Below are positions 39,604-49,237 of a DNA stretch of 64,000 nucleotides, piece by piece. Within the stretch, counting starts at the first letter, position 1; every line of letters begins with the position of its first letter. Source of the DNA: Bacillota bacterium. Its GTDB lineage: Bacteria; Bacillota; UBA5301; JAMCQP01. Below the pieces are notes generated by a model. The model was not told the origin of the DNA. It did no database searches and was given only the letters and a program-made list of their open reading frames with translations. The stretch is taken from the NCBI GenBank assembly GCA_023381695.1, contig JAMCQP010000038.1, positions 27,649 to 91,648 on the forward strand, in the 5' to 3' direction. The position numbers and the translations under genes are program-made.

Positions 39604-40221
39604 TCACCTTCTTACCACCCTGGCGATCTCCTCTCCCACCATGGCCAGCCCGGGCTGGACGATAAAATCCAGATTGTCGAGGGCTCCCGCCAGCCCCTTT
39701 TGTTCCGGCTTGATCTGGCCGGATTCACGCATGCTGGCGTAGCCGTGGTGTGCGGTGACCGCCATCAAATCCAGGGTAATCCCCAGCCGGGCGACCTTAT
39801 GCGCCCAAAACGAGCCAAGTTCGATGTCGGCGTCGCTCAGCCAGTTTGCGCCGTTGGGATGGTTGTGAACCATATAGATCTTTTGCGTGCCGGCTGGCGT
39901 GAAGTTGCCGAAAGCCACTTCCCACGGGATATAATAGATCCCGTCCCGGAAATTTTGAGTCACGCTGGCAACCTTCAGCACCGCTCCCGTGGCGTCCACG
40001 AAGAGCACGCGGGCTTCCTCGTGATCGAGGGGGGCGATTTGACTGCAGGTATATAAAAAGGCATCCTTTGCCGATAGGACGGTTTGGCGTCCACCCTGCC
40101 CTCTCTGGGCGCTGGAAACGGTTGCCTGGCTCCCGGGCGCCTGGCCGGCCGACGCGATTGTAGGAGCCGGGATGGCGACGATGAGAATCAGCAGGATGCC
40201 CATCCCAAAAGCTTGCTTCAT
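39604..40221 (-). CDS. Exported JAMM/RadC-like (MPN) domain protein
   Basis: Signal-peptide-like MKQAFGMGILLILIVAIPAPTIASAG; VHNHPNGANWLSDADIELG (HxHP...SxxD). Confidence 0.7.
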   Translation of the reverse strand: MKQAFGMGILLILIVAIPAPTIASAGQAPGSQATVSSAQRGQGGRQTVLSAKDAFLYTCSQIAPLDHEEARVLFVDATGAVLKVASVTQNFRDGIYYIPWEVAFGNFTPAGTQKIYMVHNHPNGANWLSDADIELGSFWAHKVARLGITLDLMAVTAHHGYASMRESGQIKPEQKGLAGALDNLDFIVQPGLAMVGEEIARVVRR

Positions 40222-40503
40222 TGCCTTCACGTACTCCCGTACTCGTGTTAAGTTAACATAATGTTTTCGGCGTGTCCCGGCCGATCCCCTCCCGTTAATT
40301 CCTGCCAGTGGAGGATGTAATGCGGAGAAATAGGAAGCGGAGGATGCGAGAGGAAAAGTATTGAAGGAATGGCGTTTTGGGGGGAGAATAGATAGACGGA
40401 TGTCCCTGTCCGGCCAAGATGCAGAAAAGATGCAGAAAGATGCAGAAATATAGCAGACGGAAGAAGAGGACAAAATCAACAATTTCATGGAGGGCAAGGA
40501 ACT

Positions 40504-42873
40504 TTGGCGAAATTGGACGTTGTTCAGGTGATCACGCGCGAGTTGGGACTGAGGCGGAGCCAGGTGGAGAACACGGTGAAACTGCTCGACGACGAGAACA
40601 CCGTGCCATTCATCGCCCGGTACCGCAAGGAGATGACCGGCGAGCTGGATGAGGAGGCCATCCGCAATATCGAGGAACGCCTGGCCTATCTGCGCAACCT
40701 GGAGGCCCGCAAGGAGGAGGTCGTCCGGCTCATCGGCGAACAGGGGAAGCTCACCCCGGAGCTTCAGGAAGCGATCGAGGCGGCGGTCAAGCTCCAGGAG
40801 GTGGAGGACCTCTACCGCCCGTACAGGCAGAAACGGCGCACCAGGGCCACCATTGCCAGGGAGAAGGGGCTGGATCCCCTGGCGCAGCTCATCATGGCGC
40901 AGGAGATGGAATCCGGTTCCGTGGAGGAACAGGCGGCGGCCTATATCAACGCCGAACTTGGCGTGGAATCGGCGGAGCAGGCCCTGGCGGGCGCGCGGGA
41001 TATCATCGCCGAGGCAATTTCGGACGACGCGAAGATCCGGCAGGCGGTGCGGGATTTCACCTTCAAAGAGGGGGTGATGACCTCCCGGACCGAAGATCCC
41101 GCAAAGGTCAGCGAGTATCAGATGTACTACGAGTTCTCGGAGCCGGTCGCGAAGATCCCGCCGCACCGGGTGCTGGCCCTGAATCGCGGCGAGTCGGATG
41201 AGATCCTCAAGGTAAGCATCGAGGCGCCCGTCGACACGGTATTGTCGCTGGTGCGCAACATGGTGATTACCAACCCCCGTTCCATTTTCAAGGCGGCGCT
41301 GGAGGAGACCTGCGAGGATGCTTACCGGCGGCTGATCGCCCCCTCCATCGAACGCGAGGTGCGGGCCGGCCTGACCGAAACCGCCGAGAAGCATGCGATT
41401 GGCGTCTTTTCCATCAACCTGCGCAACCTGATCTTGCAGGCGCCCGTGCGCGGGAAGGTGGTTCTGGGGATCGACCCCGGCTTCCGCACAGGGTCCAAGG
41501 TGGCGGTGGTGAACAGGCTGGGCGATCTCCTGGCCACGGCCACCATCTACCCGCACCCGCCCCAGAAGGAGTACGATCAGGCCAAGGCGGTACTCCTGGA
41601 TCTCATAAGAAGGCATGAGGTGGAGATCATCACCATCGGCAACGGCACTGCTTCCCGGGAGACGGAGCTTCTGGTGGCGGACCTGATCCGGGAGGCGCCG
41701 CGGGAAGTGGCTTACATCATCGTGAGCGAGGCGGGCGCTTCGGTCTACTCGGCGTCGAAGCTGGCCAGGGAGGAGTTCCCCGATCTGGATGTTTCCATCC
41801 GGGGCGCGGTCTCCATCGCCAGGCGGCTGCAAGACCCCATGGCGGAACTGGTCAAGATCGATCCGAAGTCCATCGGGGTTGGGCTTTACCAGCATGATGT
41901 GAACCAGACCCAGCTTGACGAATCACTGGGCGACGTGGTGGAATCCTGCGTGAACTACGTGGGGGTGGAGCTGAACAGCGCGTCGCCGGCGCTCTTGCAG
42001 TATGTGTCGGGGATCTCCTCGGCGGTGGCGAAGAATATTATCAAACACCGCCAGGGAAACGGGGCTTTCCGCTCCCGACGCCAGTTGATGAAGGTCTCGC
42101 GGCTGGGGGAGCAGACTTTTACCCAGTGCGCGGGGTTTCTGCGGATTTCCGAAGGGGATAACCCGCTGGACAACACGCCGGTCCACCCGGAATCCTACGA
42201 GGTGGCGGAGAAGATTCTGGCGCTGGTCGGTTACGATCTGGAGAGTTTGCGGGATCGTGATCCGGAGCAGACCGCCCGGCGGCGCAAGGCGCTCCAGGGG
42301 CTCAAGATGGAGGAGACCGCCGCGAAGGTGGGGGCCGGGGTGCCCACCGTGAGGGACATCATCGAGGCCTTGCAAAAACCCGGCCGCGACCCCAGGGATC
42401 AGCTTAATAAACCCCTCCTGCGGACCGATGTTCTGACCATGGAGGATCTCCAGGTGGGGATGGAACTGGACGGGACCGTGCGGAACGTGGTGGACTTCGG
42501 CGTCTTTGTGGACATCGGGGTGAAGGAGGACGGTCTGGTGCATATCTCCGAGCTGAGCGACCGGTTCGTGAAGGAGCCCACCGAGGTGGCGGCGGTGGGG
42601 GATATCGTCAAGGTCAGGGTCAAGAGCATCGATCTGGAGCGCGGGCGAATCGGCCTGACCATGCGCCTGGAGAAGCCGGCGAAGCCCGCCGGGACAGCCC
42701 CAAAATCGGCTTCCGCGCCAGTTTCCGGTTCGCCGGGGGCGGGTTCCCGATCCCCCGGCTCAGGGCAACGGAGACAGTCCGAACCCAGTCTGGAAGATAG
42801 ATTGGTAAAACTTAGAGAGCACTTTAACCAGGCCGGAGGTGCCGGATCGGCGTCGAAGCCCATCAAAAAGTGA
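40504..42873 (+). CDS. tex: Tex-family transcription accessory protein (S1 RNA-binding)
   Basis: VPFIARYRKEMTGELDEEAIR; GIDPGFRTGSKVAVVN YqgF-like; C-terminal S1 domain. Confidence 0.95.
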   Translation: MAKLDVVQVITRELGLRRSQVENTVKLLDDENTVPFIARYRKEMTGELDEEAIRNIEERLAYLRNLEARKEEVVRLIGEQGKLTPELQEAIEAAVKLQEVEDLYRPYRQKRRTRATIAREKGLDPLAQLIMAQEMESGSVEEQAAAYINAELGVESAEQALAGARDIIAEAISDDAKIRQAVRDFTFKEGVMTSRTEDPAKVSEYQMYYEFSEPVAKIPPHRVLALNRGESDEILKVSIEAPVDTVLSLVRNMVITNPRSIFKAALEETCEDAYRRLIAPSIEREVRAGLTETAEKHAIGVFSINLRNLILQAPVRGKVVLGIDPGFRTGSKVAVVNRLGDLLATATIYPHPPQKEYDQAKAVLLDLIRRHEVEIITIGNGTASRETELLVADLIREAPREVAYIIVSEAGASVYSASKLAREEFPDLDVSIRGAVSIARRLQDPMAELVKIDPKSIGVGLYQHDVNQTQLDESLGDVVESCVNYVGVELNSASPALLQYVSGISSAVAKNIIKHRQGNGAFRSRRQLMKVSRLGEQTFTQCAGFLRISEGDNPLDNTPVHPESYEVAEKILALVGYDLESLRDRDPEQTARRRKALQGLKMEETAAKVGAGVPTVRDIIEALQKPGRDPRDQLNKPLLRTDVLTMEDLQVGMELDGTVRNVVDFGVFVDIGVKEDGLVHISELSDRFVKEPTEVAAVGDIVKVRVKSIDLERGRIGLTMRLEKPAKPAGTAPKSASAPVSGSPGAGSRSPGSGQRRQSEPSLEDRLVKLREHFNQAGGAGSASKPIKK

Positions 42874-42926
42874 AATACTTTCCTGAAATACCAACTCGAA
42901 GCAACTCAGGGGTGGACAAATCGAGA

Positions 42927-44762
42927 ATGCGATTTAAACGATGGATGATGATGGTGATGGCTGCCGGGGTTCTCCTGGGCGGCGTTTTTGCAAACCATGA
43001 CCAGGCCTTTGCCCAGCCGCCGGTTCTCCGTCTGGTCTATCCCCCGGCGGACGGCCAGGTGGTCGACTCCCAGACCTTCTACGTCCTGGGCTCCACGACT
43101 CCCGACGCAACTCTCAAGGTAAATGGGGCTCCCGTGGAGTTGGAGCCCAACGGGGCCTTTTTGACCATGGTGACCGTTCCCGCCGGCGCCAGCATGTTGA
43201 CGTTGGAAGCCTCAAAAGGCGGGGAAACCACCAGGGTGACCCGCTCGGTGGTCTTTCCCGCCCCCTGGACCACTTCTCCCGTCTCGCCGGCCACCATCGA
43301 GAAGGGGCGGCTGCGCCCGGCCCGGGAACAGGTGCTCCAGCCGGGAGACGTTCTCAGGGTGTTCATGAAGGGAAGCCCGGGCGGCAAGGCGACCTTCAGC
43401 ATCGGCAATTTCAAGGTCAGCCTTCCCATGGTGGAATCCACGGAGTATGTGGAAAGGGATTCGGGAGAAGCTCTCTTCGGCGATGGCACAAAGGCCACGC
43501 TGATCCGGGACGTGAAGGGCCTGTACAGCGGCACCTACGTGGTGCAGCCGGGCGATAAGATCGATTCGGCGATCATCGGATTTAAGCTGGTGATGCCCAA
43601 CGGCGAGATAGCCACCGCTGTCGCTCCGGGCCGGGTGACCTTTGAATCGGGGGCCATCCCCCGCATCGCGGAATTTGTGGAGGAGCCGGGGATCATCCGG
43701 ACCGGCCCCAACACCAGCCGCACCATGCACCTTCCGAAAGGGGTAAGGCTGTGGGTGGTCGGCCAGGATGGGGATTTCTTCAAGGTTCGTCTGGCGGAGG
43801 GAGTCACCGGCTGGGCGGCCGTAAAACAGTTGAAGGTGCTCCCGCCCGGCGCCCCGGTGCCTTTCAGCACCGTCTCCTCTTTCCGGACGATCGCCATGCC
43901 GGATCGGACCCAGATCCGCCTGTATCTGTCCGAGCGGTTGCCTTTCCGCGTGGAGCAATCCGATAATCCGAACCGGCTCACTCTGACGGTTTACGGCGCC
44001 ACGGCGGCGACCGAGTCGATCCTGTACGACCCGGCGGACAAGTTGATCCGGGAGATCCGGTGGTCGCAGCCCGCCGCCGGTGCCTATCAGCTGCGGATTG
44101 ATCTGAACGTCAAGCAGCAATGGGGCTTTGACTGTTACTACGACAAGACCGAACTCGTTCTGGAGGTCAAGAAACCGCCGGCCCGCCACAGCATGGGCGG
44201 GCCGCTGGCCGGTCGGACCATTGTGGTCGACGCCGGCCACGGCGGCACGGAAAACGGGGCAATCGGGGCCACGCTGCTCATGGAAAAAGAGGTGAACCTG
44301 CGGATCGCGCTGGAACTGAGGGAATTTCTGGAGAAGGCCGGCGCCAGGGTGGTGATGACCAGGGTCAACGACGCCACCCTGGAACTCCCGGACCGGGTCA
44401 AGATTGCCGTGGAAAACCGGGGGGATCTCCTGGTCAGCATTCACAACAACGCCCTATCGGACGGGTTCAATCCCTGGGAGGTCCACGGCACGAGCACATA
44501 CTATTATCACCCTCAGAGCCTTCCCCTGGCCCGGGCGCTCCAGCGCTCCCTGGTGGAGGCTCTTAAATTGCCGGACTACGCGGTCTTCTACCGCAATCTG
44601 GCCATGACCCGGATTACCTGGATGCCCGCGGTTCTCATCGAGGTGGCCTTCATGATCAACCCAAAGGAAGAGGCGCTTCTGGCCCAGCCGGAGTTTCAGC
44701 GCAAGGCCGCCGTGGCCATCGTGAAGGGGATCGAGGACTTCTTCGACAGCGCGGCGGATTAA
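42927..44762 (+). CDS. Exported N-acetylmuramoyl-L-alanine amidase with SH3 and AMIN-like domains
   Basis: TIVVDAGHGGTENGAIG; LVSIHNNALSDGFNPWEVHGTSTYYYHP; VLIEVAFMINP. Confidence 0.9.
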   Translation: MRFKRWMMMVMAAGVLLGGVFANHDQAFAQPPVLRLVYPPADGQVVDSQTFYVLGSTTPDATLKVNGAPVELEPNGAFLTMVTVPAGASMLTLEASKGGETTRVTRSVVFPAPWTTSPVSPATIEKGRLRPAREQVLQPGDVLRVFMKGSPGGKATFSIGNFKVSLPMVESTEYVERDSGEALFGDGTKATLIRDVKGLYSGTYVVQPGDKIDSAIIGFKLVMPNGEIATAVAPGRVTFESGAIPRIAEFVEEPGIIRTGPNTSRTMHLPKGVRLWVVGQDGDFFKVRLAEGVTGWAAVKQLKVLPPGAPVPFSTVSSFRTIAMPDRTQIRLYLSERLPFRVEQSDNPNRLTLTVYGATAATESILYDPADKLIREIRWSQPAAGAYQLRIDLNVKQQWGFDCYYDKTELVLEVKKPPARHSMGGPLAGRTIVVDAGHGGTENGAIGATLLMEKEVNLRIALELREFLEKAGARVVMTRVNDATLELPDRVKIAVENRGDLLVSIHNNALSDGFNPWEVHGTSTYYYHPQSLPLARALQRSLVEALKLPDYAVFYRNLAMTRITWMPAVLIEVAFMINPKEEALLAQPEFQRKAAVAIVKGIEDFFDSAAD

Positions 44763-44796
44763 TTCATCCTGAGCGGGGAGGAACCATTCACCCTGC

Positions 44797-44827
44797 AGCC
44801 AGCATAAAAAACGCTGGCTTTTTTTCG
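44797..44827 (+). terminator. Rho-independent terminator
   Basis: AGCCAGCataaaaaaCGCTGGCTTTTTTT. Confidence 0.8.
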
Positions 44828-44880
44828 TGGTTGTCATGTAAAATAGGTATGTATGTAGGAAAGAAGAGAGAGGGATCGCC

Positions 44881-45972
44881 GTGGCAAGGAGAGAACACGG
44901 GAGCCCCGGTAAAAGGGGAAGCGACGCCCAGGAGGCGGTGGCCGCCCGTTTGCGCCAGGGGCTGGTCGATGAATTGATCAGCAAAGGCTATATCGATCTC
45001 GATGACAGGCCGCTTGAAGAAGCCTTCCGGGCGGTGCCCCGACACCTCTTCGTGGCCGGGGTGGCCGATCCTGGTTATGCCTACCGGGACGAGGTGATAC
45101 CGCTCAAGCCCGGCGCAAGCACAGTCTCGCAGCCGTCGGTGGTGGCGATCATGTTGAAGGGATTGGAGCTTGAGCCGCGACTAAAGGTTCTGGAGATCGG
45201 CACGGCTTCCGGTTATTCCGCGGCGCTGCTGGCGGAACTGGTGGGCCCGGAGGGGAAAGTCTACACGGTGGAGATCGACCCCCAGCTTGCACAGCAGGCC
45301 AGGCAGGCCCTGGACCGGGCGGGATACCCGGGGGTGGAGGTCAGGGCCGGCGACGGCAGCCTCGGGCTGCCGGAAGAGGCGCCGTTTGACCGGATCGTGA
45401 TCACCGCCACGACTGCCCGGATCTCGCCGCAACTGGTGGAACAGCTGGCGGTGGGCGGGGTGCTTCTGACGCCGTTCAACCTCCCCGGATTGCCCTCGCT
45501 CTTGCTGCGGTTGCGCAAAGAGGTCAACCCTGGAGAAGCGCCGGGTCGCCCGGCTCACCTGGACCACGGGGATCTCCGACTGGCAGGAGAGTTTGTGGGC
45601 GTGCCGGTCTGTTTCGTGCCCTTGCGGGGGGCTTACCGGGGAGATGATCGCCGTGGCGCGGATTCCGATGTTTTGGACCCCGATGGAGGCCGGGCGCTCG
45701 CCCGCGCTCTGGCTTTAGTTTTGAGGCGGATGCCGGGGTTGCCGCTGGACGAACAGATGGGGCTTGGCCTCATGGGGGTTTGGAAATACCGGGAGGCTGC
45801 CGAAAGAATTGATGAAGACACGATTTTAAATGCCTGGCGGGCGGAGGGACGCCCCGGACTGAAAAGGTTTGGCGTGGAGGTCGCTCCGGAGGCGCTCCGC
45901 TTGAAACAGGCCGTGGATCTTGAAAAGCTCAGGATCTTTGTTAAAAGTCTCGGAAATCAGGTCGACATTTAG
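44881..45972 (+). CDS. pcm: Protein-L-isoaspartate O-methyltransferase with C-terminal extension
   Basis: VLEIGTASGYSAALLAELVG; AFRAVPRHLFVAGVADPGYAY. Confidence 0.88.
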   Translation: MARREHGSPGKRGSDAQEAVAARLRQGLVDELISKGYIDLDDRPLEEAFRAVPRHLFVAGVADPGYAYRDEVIPLKPGASTVSQPSVVAIMLKGLELEPRLKVLEIGTASGYSAALLAELVGPEGKVYTVEIDPQLAQQARQALDRAGYPGVEVRAGDGSLGLPEEAPFDRIVITATTARISPQLVEQLAVGGVLLTPFNLPGLPSLLLRLRKEVNPGEAPGRPAHLDHGDLRLAGEFVGVPVCFVPLRGAYRGDDRRGADSDVLDPDGGRALARALALVLRRMPGLPLDEQMGLGLMGVWKYREAAERIDEDTILNAWRAEGRPGLKRFGVEVAPEALRLKQAVDLEKLRIFVKSLGNQVDI

Positions 45973-45985
45973 GGGAGGAACGGTT

Positions 45986-46489
45986 ATGAACAGAAAGCTG
46001 TACCGGTCGAAGACCGATTGCATCATCGCCGGGGTGGCCGGCGGGTTGGCGGATTACTTCGAGATCGATGTCACGATTGTCAGGTTGTTGTGGGTAATGG
46101 CGGTCTTCCTGGGCGGCACGGGGGTTCTGGCTTACCTGGCGGCCTGGCTGATCATCCCGCCGGCGCCGGATTCACCTCTGGAAAGGCGAGATCCAGGAGC
46201 CCAACCGATTGGGACGGGGGCGGGCCAGGGCGACACAACAGAGCAGGGCCATGCCTCTGAACAGGGCTATATATCCGAACAGGGCCGCACAGAGGTCCAC
46301 AACCACAACAGGTACAGCGCCGAATACCGGCGGCGGACCTTCGGCTGGATTCTGATCGTCATCGGCATCCTCTTTCTGGTGCGCAACTACTGGCCCTGGG
46401 TGGATATGGACCTCTTCTGGCCGGTAATCCTGGTGCTGATCGGCGTGGTATTGATCGCCGGAGGGTTCAAGGGGGGAAGAAGAGCGTGA
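45986..46489 (+). CDS. PspC-domain membrane protein
   Basis: LYRSKTDCIIAGVAGGLADYFEIDVTIVRLLWV. Confidence 0.9.
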   Translation: MNRKLYRSKTDCIIAGVAGGLADYFEIDVTIVRLLWVMAVFLGGTGVLAYLAAWLIIPPAPDSPLERRDPGAQPIGTGAGQGDTTEQGHASEQGYISEQGRTEVHNHNRYSAEYRRRTFGWILIVIGILFLVRNYWPWVDMDLFWPVILVLIGVVLIAGGFKGGRRA

Positions 46490-47445
46490 ACATCAATTAC
46501 GAGCGATTTACCAGCGGTTTGATCCTGATCTTTATCGGGGTGGTCTTTCTCTTTATCAATTACGGCTACCTGGACTGGGCTGTCTGGCGGGTGCTGGTGG
46601 ATCTGTGGCCAGTCCTTTTGATCCTGTTTGGCGTCAAGATGCTCCTGGGGAGGAAGGCCGGGTTTTTTGCGACGCTGGCGGTGCTGGTGCTATTCCTGGG
46701 GTTTGCTTTCTGGCAGGGGGCTGCGTCTCCCGGGGAGAGCCGGTTCGGGAAATGGTATGAGGGCTGGTCCGGCGAGCGGGTTAACCCGCGGGACCGCGCG
46801 GAACGGACGGTCAAGCTGGAGGAGCCCTTGCCCAGGGGGGTTACCGAGGCCGGGGTAAGGGTCCAGTTCGGGGCGGGGAGGCTGACCATCGAGGATACCA
46901 CCGGCGCGCTGGTCTCGGGCAGCTTTACCGGTTCCGGCTGGCGTAAACCGGAGATCCGTTGGCAGGATCGGCACGGAGAAAAGGCGGAGGTGGAGATCCG
47001 GGAGTCCGTCAACTGGCGGCCCAACCTGGGTTCCAGCCGGGGGGCGACCTGGCTGCTCAAGCTGAACAACCGCATCCCCCTGGATCTGCGCCTGGAGCTG
47101 GGCGCCGGCTCAAGCTATCTGGATCTCTCCCAGTACCGGATCCGGGACCTGCGCATGCAGGTGGGCGCCAGTTCGTCCTACGTGAAACTGGGTGGCCTGG
47201 AGCAACATGTGAAAGTCTCCGTGGAATCCGGGGCATCACACATGACCCTCTCGGTGCCGCGTGATTCGGGCCTCAAGATCGCCATGGACGGCGCGCTGGT
47301 CTCCCTGAAAGGGAACAACTTCAGCCAGGCGGGACTTGTCCGCTCGGGCGACCTGTACACTTCGCCGAATTATGCCACCGCCAGGAACAAGATCGACATG
47401 GACATCTCCGCGGGAGCGGCCAGCTTTGAGCTGATGTTTTATTGA
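46486..47445 (+). CDS. LiaF-like/DUF5668 cell-envelope protein
   Basis: N-terminal TM pairs with GLILIFIGVVFLFINYGYLDW and a beta-rich C-terminus; overlaps PspC gene. Confidence 0.75.
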   Translation: MNINYERFTSGLILIFIGVVFLFINYGYLDWAVWRVLVDLWPVLLILFGVKMLLGRKAGFFATLAVLVLFLGFAFWQGAASPGESRFGKWYEGWSGERVNPRDRAERTVKLEEPLPRGVTEAGVRVQFGAGRLTIEDTTGALVSGSFTGSGWRKPEIRWQDRHGEKAEVEIRESVNWRPNLGSSRGATWLLKLNNRIPLDLRLELGAGSSYLDLSQYRIRDLRMQVGASSSYVKLGGLEQHVKVSVESGASHMTLSVPRDSGLKIAMDGALVSLKGNNFSQAGLVRSGDLYTSPNYATARNKIDMDISAGAASFELMFY

Positions 47446-47523
47446 GTTAACAAAACTATCCATGCGTGATAATATAATAGTAAATTAAATGCAATTGCAG
47501 TAAACACAAGTATACAATTTTTT

Positions 47524-47655
47524 CCCCGAAAGGGCAAACCCGTCGAAAGACGGGGACGCAAAGCCACGGGTCTACAGCCGCAAAGAGTATGACATGTTGC
47601 CTGTTCTTCAGGCGGCGCCATTGTTGCGGCCAGGATCGCCGGGTTCCCGAAGGTG
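47524..47655 (+). ncRNA. Cyclic di-GMP-I (GEMM-I) riboswitch aptamer with extended arm
   Basis: AGGGCAAACCCGTCGAAAGACGGGGACGCAAAGCCACGGGTCTAC...CCAGGATCGCCGGGTTCCCGA matches the GEMM-I consensus. Confidence 0.9.
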
Positions 47656-47669
47656 GAGCAACGATTGAC

Positions 47670-47705
47670 AGCCTGCTCTTCGGGTTTCGGGGGAGCAGGC
47701 TTTTG
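47670..47705 (+). terminator. Riboswitch expression-platform terminator
   Basis: AGCCTGCTCttcgggtttcgggGGAGCAGGCTTTT. Confidence 0.8.
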
Positions 47706-47770
47706 GTGTTCGATAATGACGGCCCCTTTATTCTTATCAAGCCATCTGACTGATACACGGACGTGAGGAG

Positions 47771-49222
47771 ATGGATCGGGTGCACCTGGATTCAAGGTCA
47801 AAGACAAGGGAAGTCGCTATCCTTGTAGTTTTTTTCGGGGCCTTGGTCTTTAGTTTTAATGCCTTAACCGCTCCAGTTGCGGCGCAGCCACTGCTATCCC
47901 AACTGGCCCAATTAGGCCAGGAGCCCCAGACATCCCATGAAGCGCGGATGATTACCCGGATCCTGGCCCGGGAAACGAGCGATCAGGTGGAACTGGTGGT
48001 CAAAGGTACCAAGCTTCTCACCTACCAGCTTCGCCAGGATCGGGTTGGGGAAACAAGCGATCAATCGCCAGCCCAGAACCTGCTGTTTGAATTCCCCGAC
48101 GCGGCTTTGCCGTCTGACTTTGCCGCGCCAGCGGTGGCCAATGAGTTCATCAAGCAGGTGGAGGTTCGGGAGGATCAGGCGGCCCGGAAGGTAACCGTGG
48201 TGGTGACTCTGGCCCAACCGGCTTCCCCCCAGGTCTACCTTTCTCCGGACGCCAAAGAAGTGCTGATCCAGTTTACAAAGATTTCATCTCAGAGTGCTCA
48301 GACTGATCAGGCAGCTCAGACGGTTCAGGCTACCACTCCATCTACCAGCCAGGCGTTGACTCCCTCACCCTTTCAAGTCTTTCCGCTGGTTTACGCCGAT
48401 CCGGAAGCCGTGGCCGGCATTCTGAAGCGACTCATCCCGTATGGCGAAAACAAGGTGCAGGTGGAAAAAGGCCGGCACGCCATCGTGGTTGCCGACCTGC
48501 CCACGGAAGCTCTGGCGGGGGTAAGGCAACTTCTGGCCTAGGTGGACAAGCCCCTCCCCCAGGTCTTTATCGATGCCCAGATCCTGGAGATCAACTCCGA
48601 CGCCATCTCAAACCTCGGGGTGGGACTCAGCAACGCCCTGCTCACCACCGCCACCGAACAGAGCGAGACCTTCGGGCAGGTGCCCATGGAGATTCAGCCA
48701 TTTGTGCGCTCGCCGATTGCCATCTCCGCCACGCTGAATATGCTCAAGGCGCAGGGCAAGGCCCGGGTCCTGGCCAACCCGCGGGTCACCACCATGGATG
48801 GCGAGGAAGCCTCGGTGGTCACCGGCGAGCGAATCCCGATCTTTGTGACCGAGACCAACGGAAACCAGACCTTTCAAATCAAGCAGGACATCGTGGCGGG
48901 CATTGAGCTGAAGATCACCCCCAGGGTCAATGAAGGGGAGATCATCACGACCCGGATTCGCACCGAAGTCTCCAACATCACCGGGGTGACCAGCGCCGGT
49001 TACCCCACCACCAGTTCGCGGGAGGCCACCACCATCATCCGGGTGAAGGCCGGGGAGACCATCGTGATCGGCGGTTTGCTGGAGGACCGGACCATCAAGC
49101 AGACCAGCAAGCTTCCGCTGTTGGGGGATATCCCGTTTATAGGCCGGCTCTTTTCCAGCGTGCGGCAGGAGAACAAGCAGACGGAGCTATTCATCTTTAT
49201 CACGCCGTATCTGGTCAAGTAG
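47771..49222 (+). pseudogene. Secretin (PilQ/GspD family) interrupted by an in-frame amber codon
   Basis: ORFs 47771-48541 and 48542-49222 are contiguous in one frame; ...GVRQLLA*VDKPLPQVFIDAQILEINSDAISNLGVG...GETIVIGGLLEDRTIKQTSKLPLLGDIPFIGRLF. Confidence 0.88.
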
Positions 49223-49237
49223 CCAAGTTTGAGGTGA

